64,000 nt of DNA from positions 1 to 64,000 of the forward strand of contig CALVIN010000007.1 of the NCBI GenBank assembly GCA_944330115.1, given 5' to 3'. The notes beneath the pieces were generated by a model. The model did not search any database and was not told the origin of the DNA. It worked only from the letters and a program-made list of their open reading frames with translations. The position numbers were made by a program, and so were the translations under genes. Origin of the DNA: an uncultured Clostridia bacterium. Lineage in GTDB: Bacteria > Bacillota > Clostridia > Christensenellales > Borkfalkiaceae. Below, in pieces: positions 42,691-50,826 of this stretch (within the stretch, counting starts at the first letter, position 1; every line of letters begins with the position of its first letter).

Positions 42691-42739
42691 ACTTTACGCA
42701 ATTTTTTTGCGTGAAAATATATATCAAGGAGAACTTATT

Positions 42740-42931
42740 ATGTCATATCCCGTAACTGTACTCGAAGACGGCAAAATTCAGATTGGCGGTTGGGTTTATA
42801 CCGTAAAGGAACTCAAGGCCAGCTGGAAGCTCACCTACGACATGGGCAACATGGAGGTAGTTGTAAGCGTGCCCAAGGCTACCGCCGCCGACCTCAACGA
42901 ACTTCAGGCAAAACTTCAGGAGAAGTTCTGA
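42740..42931 (+). CDS. Small conserved-looking protein (63 aa)
   Basis: I do not recognise it. The sequence MSYPVTVLEDGKIQIGGWVY suggests a small beta-strand protein with a C-terminal helix (ADLNELQAKLQEKF) and no membrane segment or Cys. AAGGAG lies 9 nt before the ATG and a very strong terminator follows, so it is a genuine expressed monocistron. Codon use matches the neighbours. Confidence 0.7.
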   Translation: MSYPVTVLEDGKIQIGGWVYTVKELKASWKLTYDMGNMEVVVSVPKATAADLNELQAKLQEKF

Positions 42932-42943
42932 AAACAAACTTAA

Positions 42944-42985
42944 AAAAATGCTGCCGCGCAAAAAGCGCGGCAGCATTTTTTTTGC
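42944..42985 (+). terminator. Terminator after the 63-aa gene
   Basis: A 16-bp stem AAAAATGCTGCCGCGC (42944-42959), AAAAA, complement to 42980, TTT. Confidence 0.92.
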
Positions 42986-43035
42986 GTCGTGCGCACAAAA
43001 TTTGCGCGCACGGCGGTATAAAGTGCCGCCTGCTG

Positions 43036-43064
43036 TTGCAAAATAGTGCGGGCGGGTGTATAAT
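43036..43064 (+). promoter_or_regulatory. cysK promoter
   Basis: TTGCAA (43036-43041), 17 bp, TATAAT (43059-43064). The 140-nt leader carries a GGGGAGG fragment (43081-43125) and a palindromic repeat (43148-43175), no T-box or S-box. Confidence 0.78.
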
Positions 43065-43147
43065 AAATTTTGCAGAACACCTCCTCTTTTAGGGGAGGCG
43101 GCCGAGCGCAGCGGAACCCATAGGTGTTTCAATGCCCGCAAATGCCG

Positions 43148-43175
43148 TTAGTTCGGGCATATTGCGGGGGCAATT
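43148..43175 (+). repeat. Copy of the TAGTTGCGGCATAT repeat
   Basis: TTAGTTCGGGCATATTGCGG then GGGCAATT; nearly identical to the unit before the SDR gene at 63336. Confidence 0.7.
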
Positions 43176-43203
43176 ATATTTTTTATAATTTTGGAGAAAA
43201 GTT

Positions 43204-44124
43204 ATGGTATATGACAACATCACACAGCTCATAGGCAATACGCCGCTGTTGCGGCTCAATAAATATGTAAAGGAGCGCGGCCTCAACGCCGAAATTATCG
43301 CCAAGCTCGAGTATCTCAACCCCGCAGGCTCGGTAAAGGACAGGGTGGCGCTCAATATGGTGCTCGAGGCCGAGGCGAGCGGCAGGCTGTCTGCGGGCGG
43401 AACTATAATCGAGCCCACTTCGGGCAATACGGGCATAGGCCTTGCGATGGTGTGCGCCGCGCGCGGCTACCGCCTAATTCTCACCATGCCCGAAACGATG
43501 AGCGAGGAGCGCCGCCGCCTGATAAAGGCATACGGCGCCGAGATAGTGCTCACCCCGGGGAGCGAGGGCATGTCGGGCGCGATAGCGCGCGCCGAGCAGC
43601 TGCATGCCGAGATCGCGGGCAGCATGATAGCCGGGCAGTTCGAAAACCCCGCCAACCCCGAGGCGCACCGCAAGACCACCGCGCAGGAGATTCTCCGCGA
43701 GCTCGACGGCGCCGACTTCTTCGTGGCGGGCGTGGGCACGGGCGGCACCATAACGGGCGTCGGCTCGGTGCTCAAAGAGAGGTGGCCCAATATCAAGGTG
43801 GTGGCGGTGGAACCCGCCTCGTCGCCCGTACTCTCGCAGGGCAAGGCGGGCCCGCACGGCATACAGGGCATAGGCGCTGGCTTCGTGCCCAAGGCGCTCG
43901 ATACCTCGGTGTATGACGAGGTGATAGCCGTGTCCGACGGCGACGCGCTCGCCGAGGGGCGCATGCTTGCAAAAACCGAGGCCTTTTTGACGGGCATATC
44001 CTCGGGCGCGGCGCTGTATGCGGCAAGGGTGCTGGCCGAGCGCAGCGAGAACAGAGGCAAGCGCATAATAGTACTCCTGCCCGACAGCGGCGACAGGTAC
44101 CTCTCCACCGCATTATTTGCATAA
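43204..44124 (+). CDS. cysK: Cysteine synthase A
   Basis: A 306-residue PLP enzyme making cysteine from O-acetylserine and sulfide. Schiff-base Lys45 in NPAGSVKDR, substrate loop [11 protein letters not shown], pyridoxal phosphate loop [13 protein letters not shown] and C-terminal [25 protein letters not shown] precedes the ATG. Stands alone ahead of the metF-metH genes. Confidence 0.97.
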   Translation: MVYDNITQLIGNTPLLRLNKYVKERGLNAEIIAKLEYLNPAGSVKDRVALNMVLEAEASGRLSAGGTIIEPTSGNTGIGLAMVCAARGYRLILTMPETMSEERRRLIKAYGAEIVLTPGSEGMSGAIARAEQLHAEIAGSMIAGQFENPANPEAHRKTTAQEILRELDGADFFVAGVGTGGTITGVGSVLKERWPNIKVVAVEPASSPVLSQGKAGPHGIQGIGAGFVPKALDTSVYDEVIAVSDGDALAEGRMLAKTEAFLTGISSGAALYAARVLAERSENRGKRIIVLLPDSGDRYLSTALFA

Positions 44125-44150
44125 TAGCTAATAAGAATTTTTACGGTTAA

Positions 44151-44184
44151 ATTTTGCCGCGGCGGTTGCCCGCCGCGGCAAAAT
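44151..44184 (+). terminator. Terminator after cysK
   Basis: A 15-bp stem ATTTTGCCGCGGCGG (44151-44165), TTGC, complement to 44184. Confidence 0.7.
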
Positions 44185-44296
44185 ATGATATTATATATAA
44201 AATATCAACTTGGCCGCAGGCCCTTTCACAAAAAAAAGGCAAATTTTAAGGCCATTTTGTGCGGCGGCGGCAAAAATACAACACGCGGAAGAGCAT

Positions 44297-45151
44297 ATGA
44301 AGATAACCGACATTTTAAAGAGCAAAAACGCAGTGCTCTCATTTGAAGTATTCCCCCCCAAAACGAGCGACAAGTTCGAGAGCGTCTGGCACGCCGTAGA
44401 GGAGATCGCGGCGTTGAAGCCCGACTTTATGAGCGTGACCTACGGCGCGGGCGGCGGCACCTCGGCATATACCGTAAAGATATCGCGCGATATACGCGCC
44501 CTCGGCGTAAATTCGGTGGCGCACCTCTCGTGCATATCCTCAACAAAGGCCGACGTGCGCGAAAAGCTCGTTCAGCTCAAAGAGGCGGGGATAGAGAACA
44601 TTCTCGCCCTGCGCGGCGATATCCCGCAGGACTTTGCCGGCAACATGGAGTATAAATACGCAAGCGAGCTCGTCGCCGAAATAAAGCAGTTCGGCGGCTT
44701 CTGCATAGGCGGCGCGTGTTATCCCGAGGGGCACCCCGAGTCGGCCACCCTCTTTTCAGACATCGAAAATTTAAAGCGCAAGGTAGACGCGGGCTGCGAC
44801 TACCTCACCACGCAGATGTTTTATGATAACGACCTGTTCTATTCCTTTTTGGCAAAGGCGTATTCCGCGGGCATAACCGTGCCCATAATTCCGGGCATAA
44901 TGCCCATAACGCGCGCCAGCCAGATAAAGCGCACGTTCACGCTCTCGGGCTCGCCCATACCTTCAAAGTTCCGCCGCATAGTCGACAGGTTCGGCGACAA
45001 TCCCGAGGCAATGCGCAGCGCGGGCGTGGCGTATGCCACCGAGCAGGTGATAGACCTGTATGCAAACGGCATACGCGCCGTACATATATATTCGATGAAC
45101 AAGCCCGAGGTGGCGCGCGCCATAAAGGCCAACCTTGCGGGGATAATTTAA
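44297..45151 (+). CDS. metF: 5,10-methylenetetrahydrofolate reductase
   Basis: A 284-residue flavoprotein TIM barrel making 5-methyl-THF for MetH. SFEVFPPKTSDKFESVW at the start (catalytic Glu), SVTYGAGGGTS, SCISSTKADVREKLVQLKEAG, NILALRGDIPQD, YPEGHPES and DYLTTQMFYDN are the family motifs. Starts with MKITDI after GGAAGAG. The next gene begins 2 bp after its stop region, so metF, the reactivation gene and metH are an operon. Confidence 0.96.
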   Translation: MKITDILKSKNAVLSFEVFPPKTSDKFESVWHAVEEIAALKPDFMSVTYGAGGGTSAYTVKISRDIRALGVNSVAHLSCISSTKADVREKLVQLKEAGIENILALRGDIPQDFAGNMEYKYASELVAEIKQFGGFCIGGACYPEGHPESATLFSDIENLKRKVDAGCDYLTTQMFYDNDLFYSFLAKAYSAGITVPIIPGIMPITRASQIKRTFTLSGSPIPSKFRRIVDRFGDNPEAMRSAGVAYATEQVIDLYANGIRAVHIYSMNKPEVARAIKANLAGII

Positions 45152-45152
45152 A

Positions 45153-45755
45153 ATGCCCACGGTTTTAACGGGAAAGATAGAAAAGCTCGATATAAAGGAG
45201 ACCATGCGCTACCTCGGCTTTGCCGGCGTGAAGAGCGCGGAGGGAATGGAGGAGCTCTTATCCGAGTGCGAAAATCTCATTTTGCCCGTACTTGCGCCCA
45301 AGGCGGTGTATGAGGTGTATCCCTTAACGCGCTGCGGCGGCGAGGCGCTCGATCTGGGCTTTGCCAGGGTAAACAGCCATTCGCTGTATATAAACCTGCG
45401 CGCAAGCGTAAAGGTGACGCTGTTTGCCGCCACGGTGGGTGCGGGCGTAGACAGGCTCATATTAAAGTATAACAAGCTCTCCCCCGCACGCGCGGTGGTA
45501 CTGCAGGCCATGGGCGCCGCCGCCGTAGAGCAGTGGTGCGACGAGGTAAACGGCATAATAAAGGCAAAGTATATCCACACCCGCCCGCGCTTTTCCTGCG
45601 GGTACGGCGATCTGCCCCTTGCCTTGCAACGCGAAATTTTCCCCGCGCTCTCCGTCACCAAAAATATAGGCGTAACGCTCACTGAGGGCGATTTAATGAT
45701 GCCCTCCAAGTCGGTCACGGCGATAATAGGCATAGAGGAAGGAAACATACAATAG
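45153..45755 (+). CDS. Separate methionine synthase reactivation-domain protein
   Basis: A 200-residue protein resembling the C-terminal activation domain of MetH. The SAM-binding loop appears as RPRFSCGYGDLPLALQREIF, and LTEGDLMMPSKSVTAIIGI matches the domain's end. It should bind next to the cobalamin domain of the MetH encoded downstream and allow SAM-dependent reductive methylation of oxidised B12. The two being separate genes fits clostridial split MetH systems. Lies directly between metF and metH. Confidence 0.9.
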   Translation: MPTVLTGKIEKLDIKETMRYLGFAGVKSAEGMEELLSECENLILPVLAPKAVYEVYPLTRCGGEALDLGFARVNSHSLYINLRASVKVTLFAATVGAGVDRLILKYNKLSPARAVVLQAMGAAAVEQWCDEVNGIIKAKYIHTRPRFSCGYGDLPLALQREIFPALSVTKNIGVTLTEGDLMMPSKSVTAIIGIEEGNIQ

Positions 45756-45849
45756 CTGCCGCATATATGGCGTGCAATGCGTATTTTTAATAGTTAGGCC
45801 ATATATGGCGGGCAATGCAAATAGTTGCAGCATATGTGGCGGTCAATTT
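45752..45849 (+). repeat. Three tandem copies of the TAGTTGCGGCATAT repeat
   Basis: Units at 45752-45778, 45790-45817 and 45821-45849, about 32-38 bp apart, all reading ATAGNT...GCATAT/CCATAT...GGCAAT. They fill the gap before metH, overlapping the last codons of the preceding gene. Confidence 0.8.
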
Positions 45850-45860
45850 GAGAAGATATC

Positions 45861-48257
45861 ATGAATTTCAAGAGTTTTTTAAAGAACAATATAGTGCTGC
45901 TCGACGGCGCGATGGGCACCGAGCTGCAAAATGCGGGGCTGCCCCTCGGCGAGCTGCCCGAGGAGTGGAACGTCACCCATGCCGAGGTCGTTACGGGCAT
46001 ACATGCCGCCTATTTTGAAGCGGGCGCCGACATGGTGTGCGCAAATACCTTCGGCGCAAACAGTTTAAAGTTCGGCGAGCGCACGGAGGAGATTATCTCC
46101 GCGGCAATAGCCTGCGCAAGGAGGGCGCGCGGGAATAGGAGAGATAAGTTTATCTCCCTCGACGTCGGTCCCACCGGCAAGCTGCTGCGTCCCCTCGGCG
46201 ATCTCGACTTCGAGGAGGCGGTCAAAATTTTCGGCCGCACTATAGCTGCGGGCGCAGAGGCGGGCGCCGACCTCATTCAGATCGAGACGATGAACGACCT
46301 CTACGAGCTGAAAGCTGCCGTGCTTGCGGCAAAGGAATACGGCCGCGGCCTGCCGGTAGTTGCCACCTGCGTGTTCGGCGCCGACTGCAAGATGATGACG
46401 GGCGCATCTCCCGAGGCGGCGGTTGCCACGCTCGAGGGGCTGGGGGTAGACGCCCTCGGCCTCAACTGCTCGCTCGGCCCCGCCGATATGCTGCCCGTCG
46501 TAAGGCGCATGCTGGCGTGCGCGTCCGTCCCCGTCGTCGTAAAGCCCAACGCCGGCCTGCCCGAGGAGAGGGAGGGGCGCACGGTGTATAACGTCGGCGC
46601 CGAGCAGTTCGCGCGCGAGATGGGCGAAATTCTCGCCCTCGGCGCAAGGGCGATAGGCGGCTGCTGCGGCACTACACCCGCATATATAGCCGAACTATTC
46701 AAGTTAAAGAGCGCCGCAACCCCTCAAAAAATACAAAAAAAATCGCTCACAGCAATATCGTCGTATACGCACGCCGTATACTTCGGCGGTGCGCCCGTGC
46801 TGATAGGCGAGCGCATAAACCCCACGGGCAAAAAGCGGCTCAAGGCCGCCCTTAAAGAGGGCGACATGGGCTATATCCTCGGCGAGGCCGTCTCCCAGGC
46901 CGAAAAGGGCGCGCACGTGCTCGATGTGAACGTCGGCCTGCCCGAAATCGACGAGCCCGCCGTTTTAGAGCGCGCCGTGTGCGAAATTCAGACTGTCACC
47001 GACCTGCCGCTGCAGATAGATACCTCCGACCCCGCCGCCATGGAGCGCGCCATGAGGCGCTACAACGGCAAGCCGCTCGTAAATTCGGTGAGCGGAAAGC
47101 AGGAGGTGATGGACGCCGTGTTCCCGCTCGTAAAAAAATACGGCGGCGCGGTGATAGCGCTCACTCTGGACGACGACGGCATACCTCAAACTGCCGAGGG
47201 CAGGATAGCCATCGCCAAAAAGATACTCAAAGAGGCGCATAAATACGGCATTGGCAAAGAGGATATCATCTTCGATACGCTCGCCATGGCGGTGTCGGCC
47301 GACGGCGGCGCGGCACAGGCGGCGATAGGGGCATTGCGTTACATAAAGCATACTATGGGGGTAAATACCTCGCTCGGCGTTTCAAACATATCCTTCGGCC
47401 TGCCCAACCGCGACTTTATAAACAGCACCTTCTTTGCGATGGCGCTGGCAAGCGGCCTCTCGGCGGCCATAATCAACCCCAACTCTGCCGAGATGATAAA
47501 AACTTATAAGAGCTTCTGCGCCCTTTCGGGCTTCGATAAGGGTTGCCTTAGCTATATCGAGTTTGCGCAGTCCGTTCAATCGAGCATATTTGCCGCCCAA
47601 TCACAGAATAAGGCGGCGGAGGGCGGCGAAAAGACGCTTAAATACTGCGTTATAAAGGGCCTTAAAACCGAGGCCGAAGCTGCCGCCAAGGGGCTGTTGA
47701 AAACGCTTCCCCCGCTCGATGTGATAAACGGCGAAATAATCCCCGCCCTCGACGAAGTGGGGCAGGGCTTTGAAAAGAAAACGCTCTTTTTGCCGCAGCT
47801 TCTTATGAGCGCCGAGGCGGCCTCGGCTGCTTTCGAGGTGATAAAGTCGGCCTTTGCGGGCGGCGGCAATTCCAAAAAAATAAAGGTGGTGATAGCCACG
47901 GTCAAGGGCGATATCCACGATATCGGCAAAAATATCGTGCGCACGCTGCTTGAAAATTACGGCTTCAAGGTGTATGACCTCGGCCGCGACGTCCCCGCCC
48001 GCGCCATTGTGGATAAGGCAAAGGAGGTAGGGGCGGAAGTCGTAGGCCTTTCGGCGCTCATGACCACCACCGTCGCCTCCATGCGCGATACGATAGCCCT
48101 CTTAAAGGAGGAGTATCCATCGGCGCGCACGCTCGTCGGCGGCGCCGTGCTGAATGCGGAGTATGCCAGAATGATAGGCGCCGATAAATACGCAAAGGAC
48201 GCCATGGAATCGGTGCGCTACTGCGAGCAGCTCGAGCGTGAAATTTACGGTGAATAA
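45861..48257 (+). CDS. metH: Cobalamin-dependent methionine synthase (without activation domain)
   Basis: A 798-residue enzyme moving methyl from 5-methyl-THF to homocysteine. Residues about 1-285: homocysteine barrel with zinc cysteines (NCS, GGCCGTTP). About 305-560: pterin-binding barrel (LIGERINPTGKKRLKAAL, VLDVNVGLPEID). About 590-670: helical cap. About 675-798: B12 Rossmann domain with DIHDIGKN (lower-ligand His). It ends there, missing the about 300-residue activation domain found in E. coli MetH; the 200-aa protein upstream fills that role. No ribosome binding site stronger than AAGATATC is seen. Confidence 0.95.
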   Translation: MNFKSFLKNNIVLLDGAMGTELQNAGLPLGELPEEWNVTHAEVVTGIHAAYFEAGADMVCANTFGANSLKFGERTEEIISAAIACARRARGNRRDKFISLDVGPTGKLLRPLGDLDFEEAVKIFGRTIAAGAEAGADLIQIETMNDLYELKAAVLAAKEYGRGLPVVATCVFGADCKMMTGASPEAAVATLEGLGVDALGLNCSLGPADMLPVVRRMLACASVPVVVKPNAGLPEEREGRTVYNVGAEQFAREMGEILALGARAIGGCCGTTPAYIAELFKLKSAATPQKIQKKSLTAISSYTHAVYFGGAPVLIGERINPTGKKRLKAALKEGDMGYILGEAVSQAEKGAHVLDVNVGLPEIDEPAVLERAVCEIQTVTDLPLQIDTSDPAAMERAMRRYNGKPLVNSVSGKQEVMDAVFPLVKKYGGAVIALTLDDDGIPQTAEGRIAIAKKILKEAHKYGIGKEDIIFDTLAMAVSADGGAAQAAIGALRYIKHTMGVNTSLGVSNISFGLPNRDFINSTFFAMALASGLSAAIINPNSAEMIKTYKSFCALSGFDKGCLSYIEFAQSVQSSIFAAQSQNKAAEGGEKTLKYCVIKGLKTEAEAAAKGLLKTLPPLDVINGEIIPALDEVGQGFEKKTLFLPQLLMSAEAASAAFEVIKSAFAGGGNSKKIKVVIATVKGDIHDIGKNIVRTLLENYGFKVYDLGRDVPARAIVDKAKEVGAEVVGLSALMTTTVASMRDTIALLKEEYPSARTLVGGAVLNAEYARMIGADKYAKDAMESVRYCEQLEREIYGE

Positions 48258-48269
48258 AAATAAAGTAAA

Positions 48270-48385
48270 AAATTCCGTGCGGCGCACGGAATTTTTTTGC
48301 AATTATTTAATTAAAAAAATTAAATTAAATAAAAATAAATAAAATTAAAATTAAATTAAATTAAATTAAATATTTATTTTTATTT
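48270..48385 (+). terminator. metH terminator and AT-rich tract
   Basis: AAATTCCGTGC-GGC-GCACGGAATTT (48270-48294) then TTTTGC. From 48300 to 48385 there is almost only A and T, with repeated TAAAT/TTAAA words. No gene. Confidence 0.85.
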
Positions 48386-49135
48386 TTAATATTTTCTTCT
48401 GAATTTTATTCTGTTTATATCGGCAAATTTGCGCGTATAGCGTATCTTTCCCCTGCGGGCAAGGCAATTTTTATAGTAATTTACTATGCAGTCGGCGGCG
48501 ATCGTCGCGCCCGAAGATACCGCCAGCCCCACGCCTATAAATATGGCGCAGTTCATAAAAAATTCTTCGGGCAGCACGTTTATTATCGGGTCGGTGCTCG
48601 GGTCGAACCGCCAGTTGCTCTTCCCGGGGAAGAGTATGGCGTGGAATATCGTGAACGCCGCGTTGAAGTCGAGCGATATAAGAAGCCCCAAAATTATCGG
48701 CACTGCTATGGCGGCTATAGCCGTGTAAAATGCCGCCGAGTGCCCGCGCCATGAGCATATCTTCACAACGCGCGTAAAGTGCAGGGCAAGTATGGCAATT
48801 ATCACGGCTGCGCTCGCGCCCGCAAGCGATACGTCGAGCACGAACAGCGGCTTGCAGTCGGCAAAGTGCGAAGCCCCGCTCGCCGAAAAGGGGAACACGC
48901 CCGCGCCAAACTCCCGCCCGGGCAGCAGCAGATAGTCCATTATCTCGTCAAACGCCTCGCGTATCTGCCCGGCGGAGTAGCCGCTCGCCTCCAAATTTAA
49001 AGTGTGTATCTGAATGTAATAAAACCAGCGGTTTAAAATCGGCAGGCTTATCGAAAAGGAGAGCAAAAACAAAAACAGCGCCGCAATAAACACCGCCGTG
49101 ACTATGCAATTTACCGTTTTGCCCGCCTTTACCAT
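48386..49135 (-). CDS. TIGR01906/DUF1461 membrane protein, Lit-like
   Basis: A 249-residue membrane protein: hydrophobic segments near residues 7-30 (VTAVFIAALFLFLLSFSIS), about 105-130, 145-165 and 215-235, with a large outer loop between the first two (FYYIQIHTLNLEASGY...SHFADCKPLF). The loop pattern fits TIGR01906/DUF1461, the family of the lipoprotein intramolecular transacylase Lit; the conserved His would be that in GASHFAD. The assignment rests on loop motifs and topology only. Start MVKAGK after AGGAG. A basic tail ends the protein. Confidence 0.7.
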   Translation of the reverse strand: MVKAGKTVNCIVTAVFIAALFLFLLSFSISLPILNRWFYYIQIHTLNLEASGYSAGQIREAFDEIMDYLLLPGREFGAGVFPFSASGASHFADCKPLFVLDVSLAGASAAVIIAILALHFTRVVKICSWRGHSAAFYTAIAAIAVPIILGLLISLDFNAAFTIFHAILFPGKSNWRFDPSTDPIINVLPEEFFMNCAIFIGVGLAVSSGATIAADCIVNYYKNCLARRGKIRYTRKFADINRIKFRRKY

Positions 49136-49250
49136 ATAAAGTGCTCCTTTTTTGTTTTTTATTGCGCCCGCGCCGCGCCGCGCCTTATTCTGCCGCGCTT
49201 GTTTTGCCGCGCGCCTCACATTATTTTTCCGCACGTTCGATCTCTGTATC

Positions 49251-50156
49251 TCACATCGTTGGTGCGGCGGAAAATGTTTTTTCCGATATGCGCGTCGGCT
49301 CGTCCGCCTTAATAAGGTCGTCGCGCCTCTTTTCAAACAGGGCGGCAAGCTCGGACTTGTTCATCCCAGTAAGCATATCCACGCGGTATTGCATGGTCTG
49401 CACCGTCTTTTTCTTTAAGTTCAGGCCCGTGGGCACAAGGTAGGCTACCCCGCCCTCCTTGCCGAAATTATTTACCATATCCACGCCGAAATACGCCATA
49501 TTTTTGACATAGTATGCATTGTATCCCTCGGCAAGGTTGCGCCCGAACAGCGCCTTCATATCCTTTTTCGACTGCCTCGCCGTCACCGCAGTCATCAGTT
49601 TGCCCTCTCCGGCACACTTTCTCGCTTCCAAGAGTGAGAGCGGCTCGCCGTCTTTATCGGCAATGTATGCGCCCGTGGTGGGATCGAGCATTATCCACTT
49701 TGCCCGCGCCCTGTCATATATCTCGGTGACGACGTGATTGTCGATGTCGTAGGGGGAGTAGGGCATCATATACATTCTGCGCGCATATATCCCCAGCGCC
49801 AGGCAGCACTCGGCAAGTATCTTTGCTTTGTTCAGGCAGTTGATGCCCTGTTCGGGCTTGTTGAAGCTGTATTCCATCAGCGCAAGCGAGTTGCAGGGTA
49901 TGTGATTGTCGTAATAGCTGTTGTGCTTTAAGCCGGGGTGCAGCCAGCGGCATACGCGCAGCGCCCTCTCAAAGTCGCCGCCCCTGCCTGCGACGCGCTC
50001 TATGGGGTATTTTTGCAGCAGTTCGCCGTATTCGGGGCAGTTCAGCTCGTATTTTATCGCGCCGTCGCCCTCCTCAAACTGCTGTGCGTTGAATATTATT
50101 CCGCAGTATATGTCGTATAATTGCCTCTGCGTTTGGGCGCTTTCCTTTTTGTTCAT
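49251..50156 (-). CDS. Transglutaminase-like (Cys-His-Asp) protein
   Basis: A 301-residue cytoplasmic-looking protein. The papain-like triad is recognisable: Cys in INCLNKAKILAECCLALG (about 107), His in DNHVVTEIY (about 141) and Asp in KWIMLDPTTGAYI (about 158). Such proteins can be peptidases or amidases; the substrate is unknown. It lies upstream of the Lit-like gene (115 bp gap) on the same strand. No signal peptide. Confidence 0.82.
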   Translation of the reverse strand: MNKKESAQTQRQLYDIYCGIIFNAQQFEEGDGAIKYELNCPEYGELLQKYPIERVAGRGGDFERALRVCRWLHPGLKHNSYYDNHIPCNSLALMEYSFNKPEQGINCLNKAKILAECCLALGIYARRMYMMPYSPYDIDNHVVTEIYDRARAKWIMLDPTTGAYIADKDGEPLSLLEARKCAGEGKLMTAVTARQSKKDMKALFGRNLAEGYNAYYVKNMAYFGVDMVNNFGKEGGVAYLVPTGLNLKKKTVQTMQYRVDMLTGMNKSELAALFEKRRDDLIKADEPTRISEKTFSAAPTM

Positions 50157-50290
50157 AACTTCCTCCGTCTTTTTTTCTTCAATTATAGCCCCTTGCGTGG
50201 CGGCTGTCTACATACCTTTGGTTGAATGGTAAACCGCAGGTTAAAAAAAGCTCAACTATCAGTTGAATGGCGGAAATTATCGTCTTATTC

Positions 50291-50340
50291 TGCCGCGCCT
50301 TGGGCGCGGTACTTTATATTGCAGCGCGCCTTGGGCGCGC
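50291..50340. other. Two CGCGCC-TTG-GGCGCG hairpins
   Basis: CCGCGCC-TTG-GGCGCGG (about 50291-50307) and GCGCGCC-TTG-GGCGCGC (about 50323-50339) are paralogous hairpins ahead of the P-type ATPase leader. No gene lies in 50157-50455. Confidence 0.55.
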
Positions 50341-50455
50341 CCGCATATCTACAGTTTAAAACAAACGGCAAAAAAAGGCAAGTGTGTTTAAAGCGCCGAG
50401 CGGCGAAATATGCAAAAAAGCGCAAAATAAAAAATTTTACGCAATTTTTACAAAT

Positions 50456-50675
50456 TTGTGCGTACTTTTTTACTTGCATATAATATAATACAGATGAAGC
50501 GGAGGGAAATCTGCTCACATCATCCTTGGCAGCGGCGCAGTAAAGCGCGCGCGGCAGCGGTAAAATACCGCATGGGGGAACGTCGTTAAAGTGCAAGTGG
50601 TTGATTTTTCAACCGTGCACTTTTACGGCTCATATTTTAAAAATTGCCGTCGCAAAATGTTGCGGCGCTTTTTTT
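50456..50675 (+). ncRNA. Structured leader or small RNA before the P-type ATPase gene
   Basis: Promoter TTGTGC-17-TATAAT (50456-50484). From about 50491 the RNA has GCGGTA-AAA-TACCGC, AAAGTGCA-AGTGGTTGA-TTTT-TCAACC-GTGCACTTT and a terminator CGUCGCAA-AAUG-UUGCGGCG + CTTTTTTT (50648-50675). It could be a riboswitch attenuator for the ATPase or an independent RNA of about 185 nt. It does not show the yybP-ykoY Mn consensus (GGGGAGUAGC) or other metal riboswitch motifs I know. Confidence 0.5.
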
Positions 50676-50688
50676 ATGCGTATGATCG

Positions 50689-50723
50689 GCGCGGGCGGCG
50701 CTCAAAGCTGCCTGCGCTTTTTT
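50689..50723 (+). terminator. Second terminator in the leader
   Basis: GCGCGGGCGGC (50689-50699), 7-nt loop, GCUGCCUGCGC with G-U pairs, TTTTTT. Two terminators within 50 nt of each other upstream of one gene are unusual. Confidence 0.72.
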
Positions 50724-50826
50724 GTTGCCCCCCCCGGCGCCCCGCAAAAATATCCCGCCAAGCCTGCCTTGTCATACAAAGGGCGGGCGCGGAATATCTA
50801 TATTCTATCAGAATGAGAGGTGACCG

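Noticed and set aside
44185-44296. SAM riboswitch ahead of metF/metH
   Set aside because: No S-box core or K-turn and no downstream terminator; the segment is short and unstructured.
50491-50675. yybP-ykoY manganese riboswitch
   Set aside because: The conserved GGGGAGUAGC and GAGACCUUU boxes are not present, so I left the family open.
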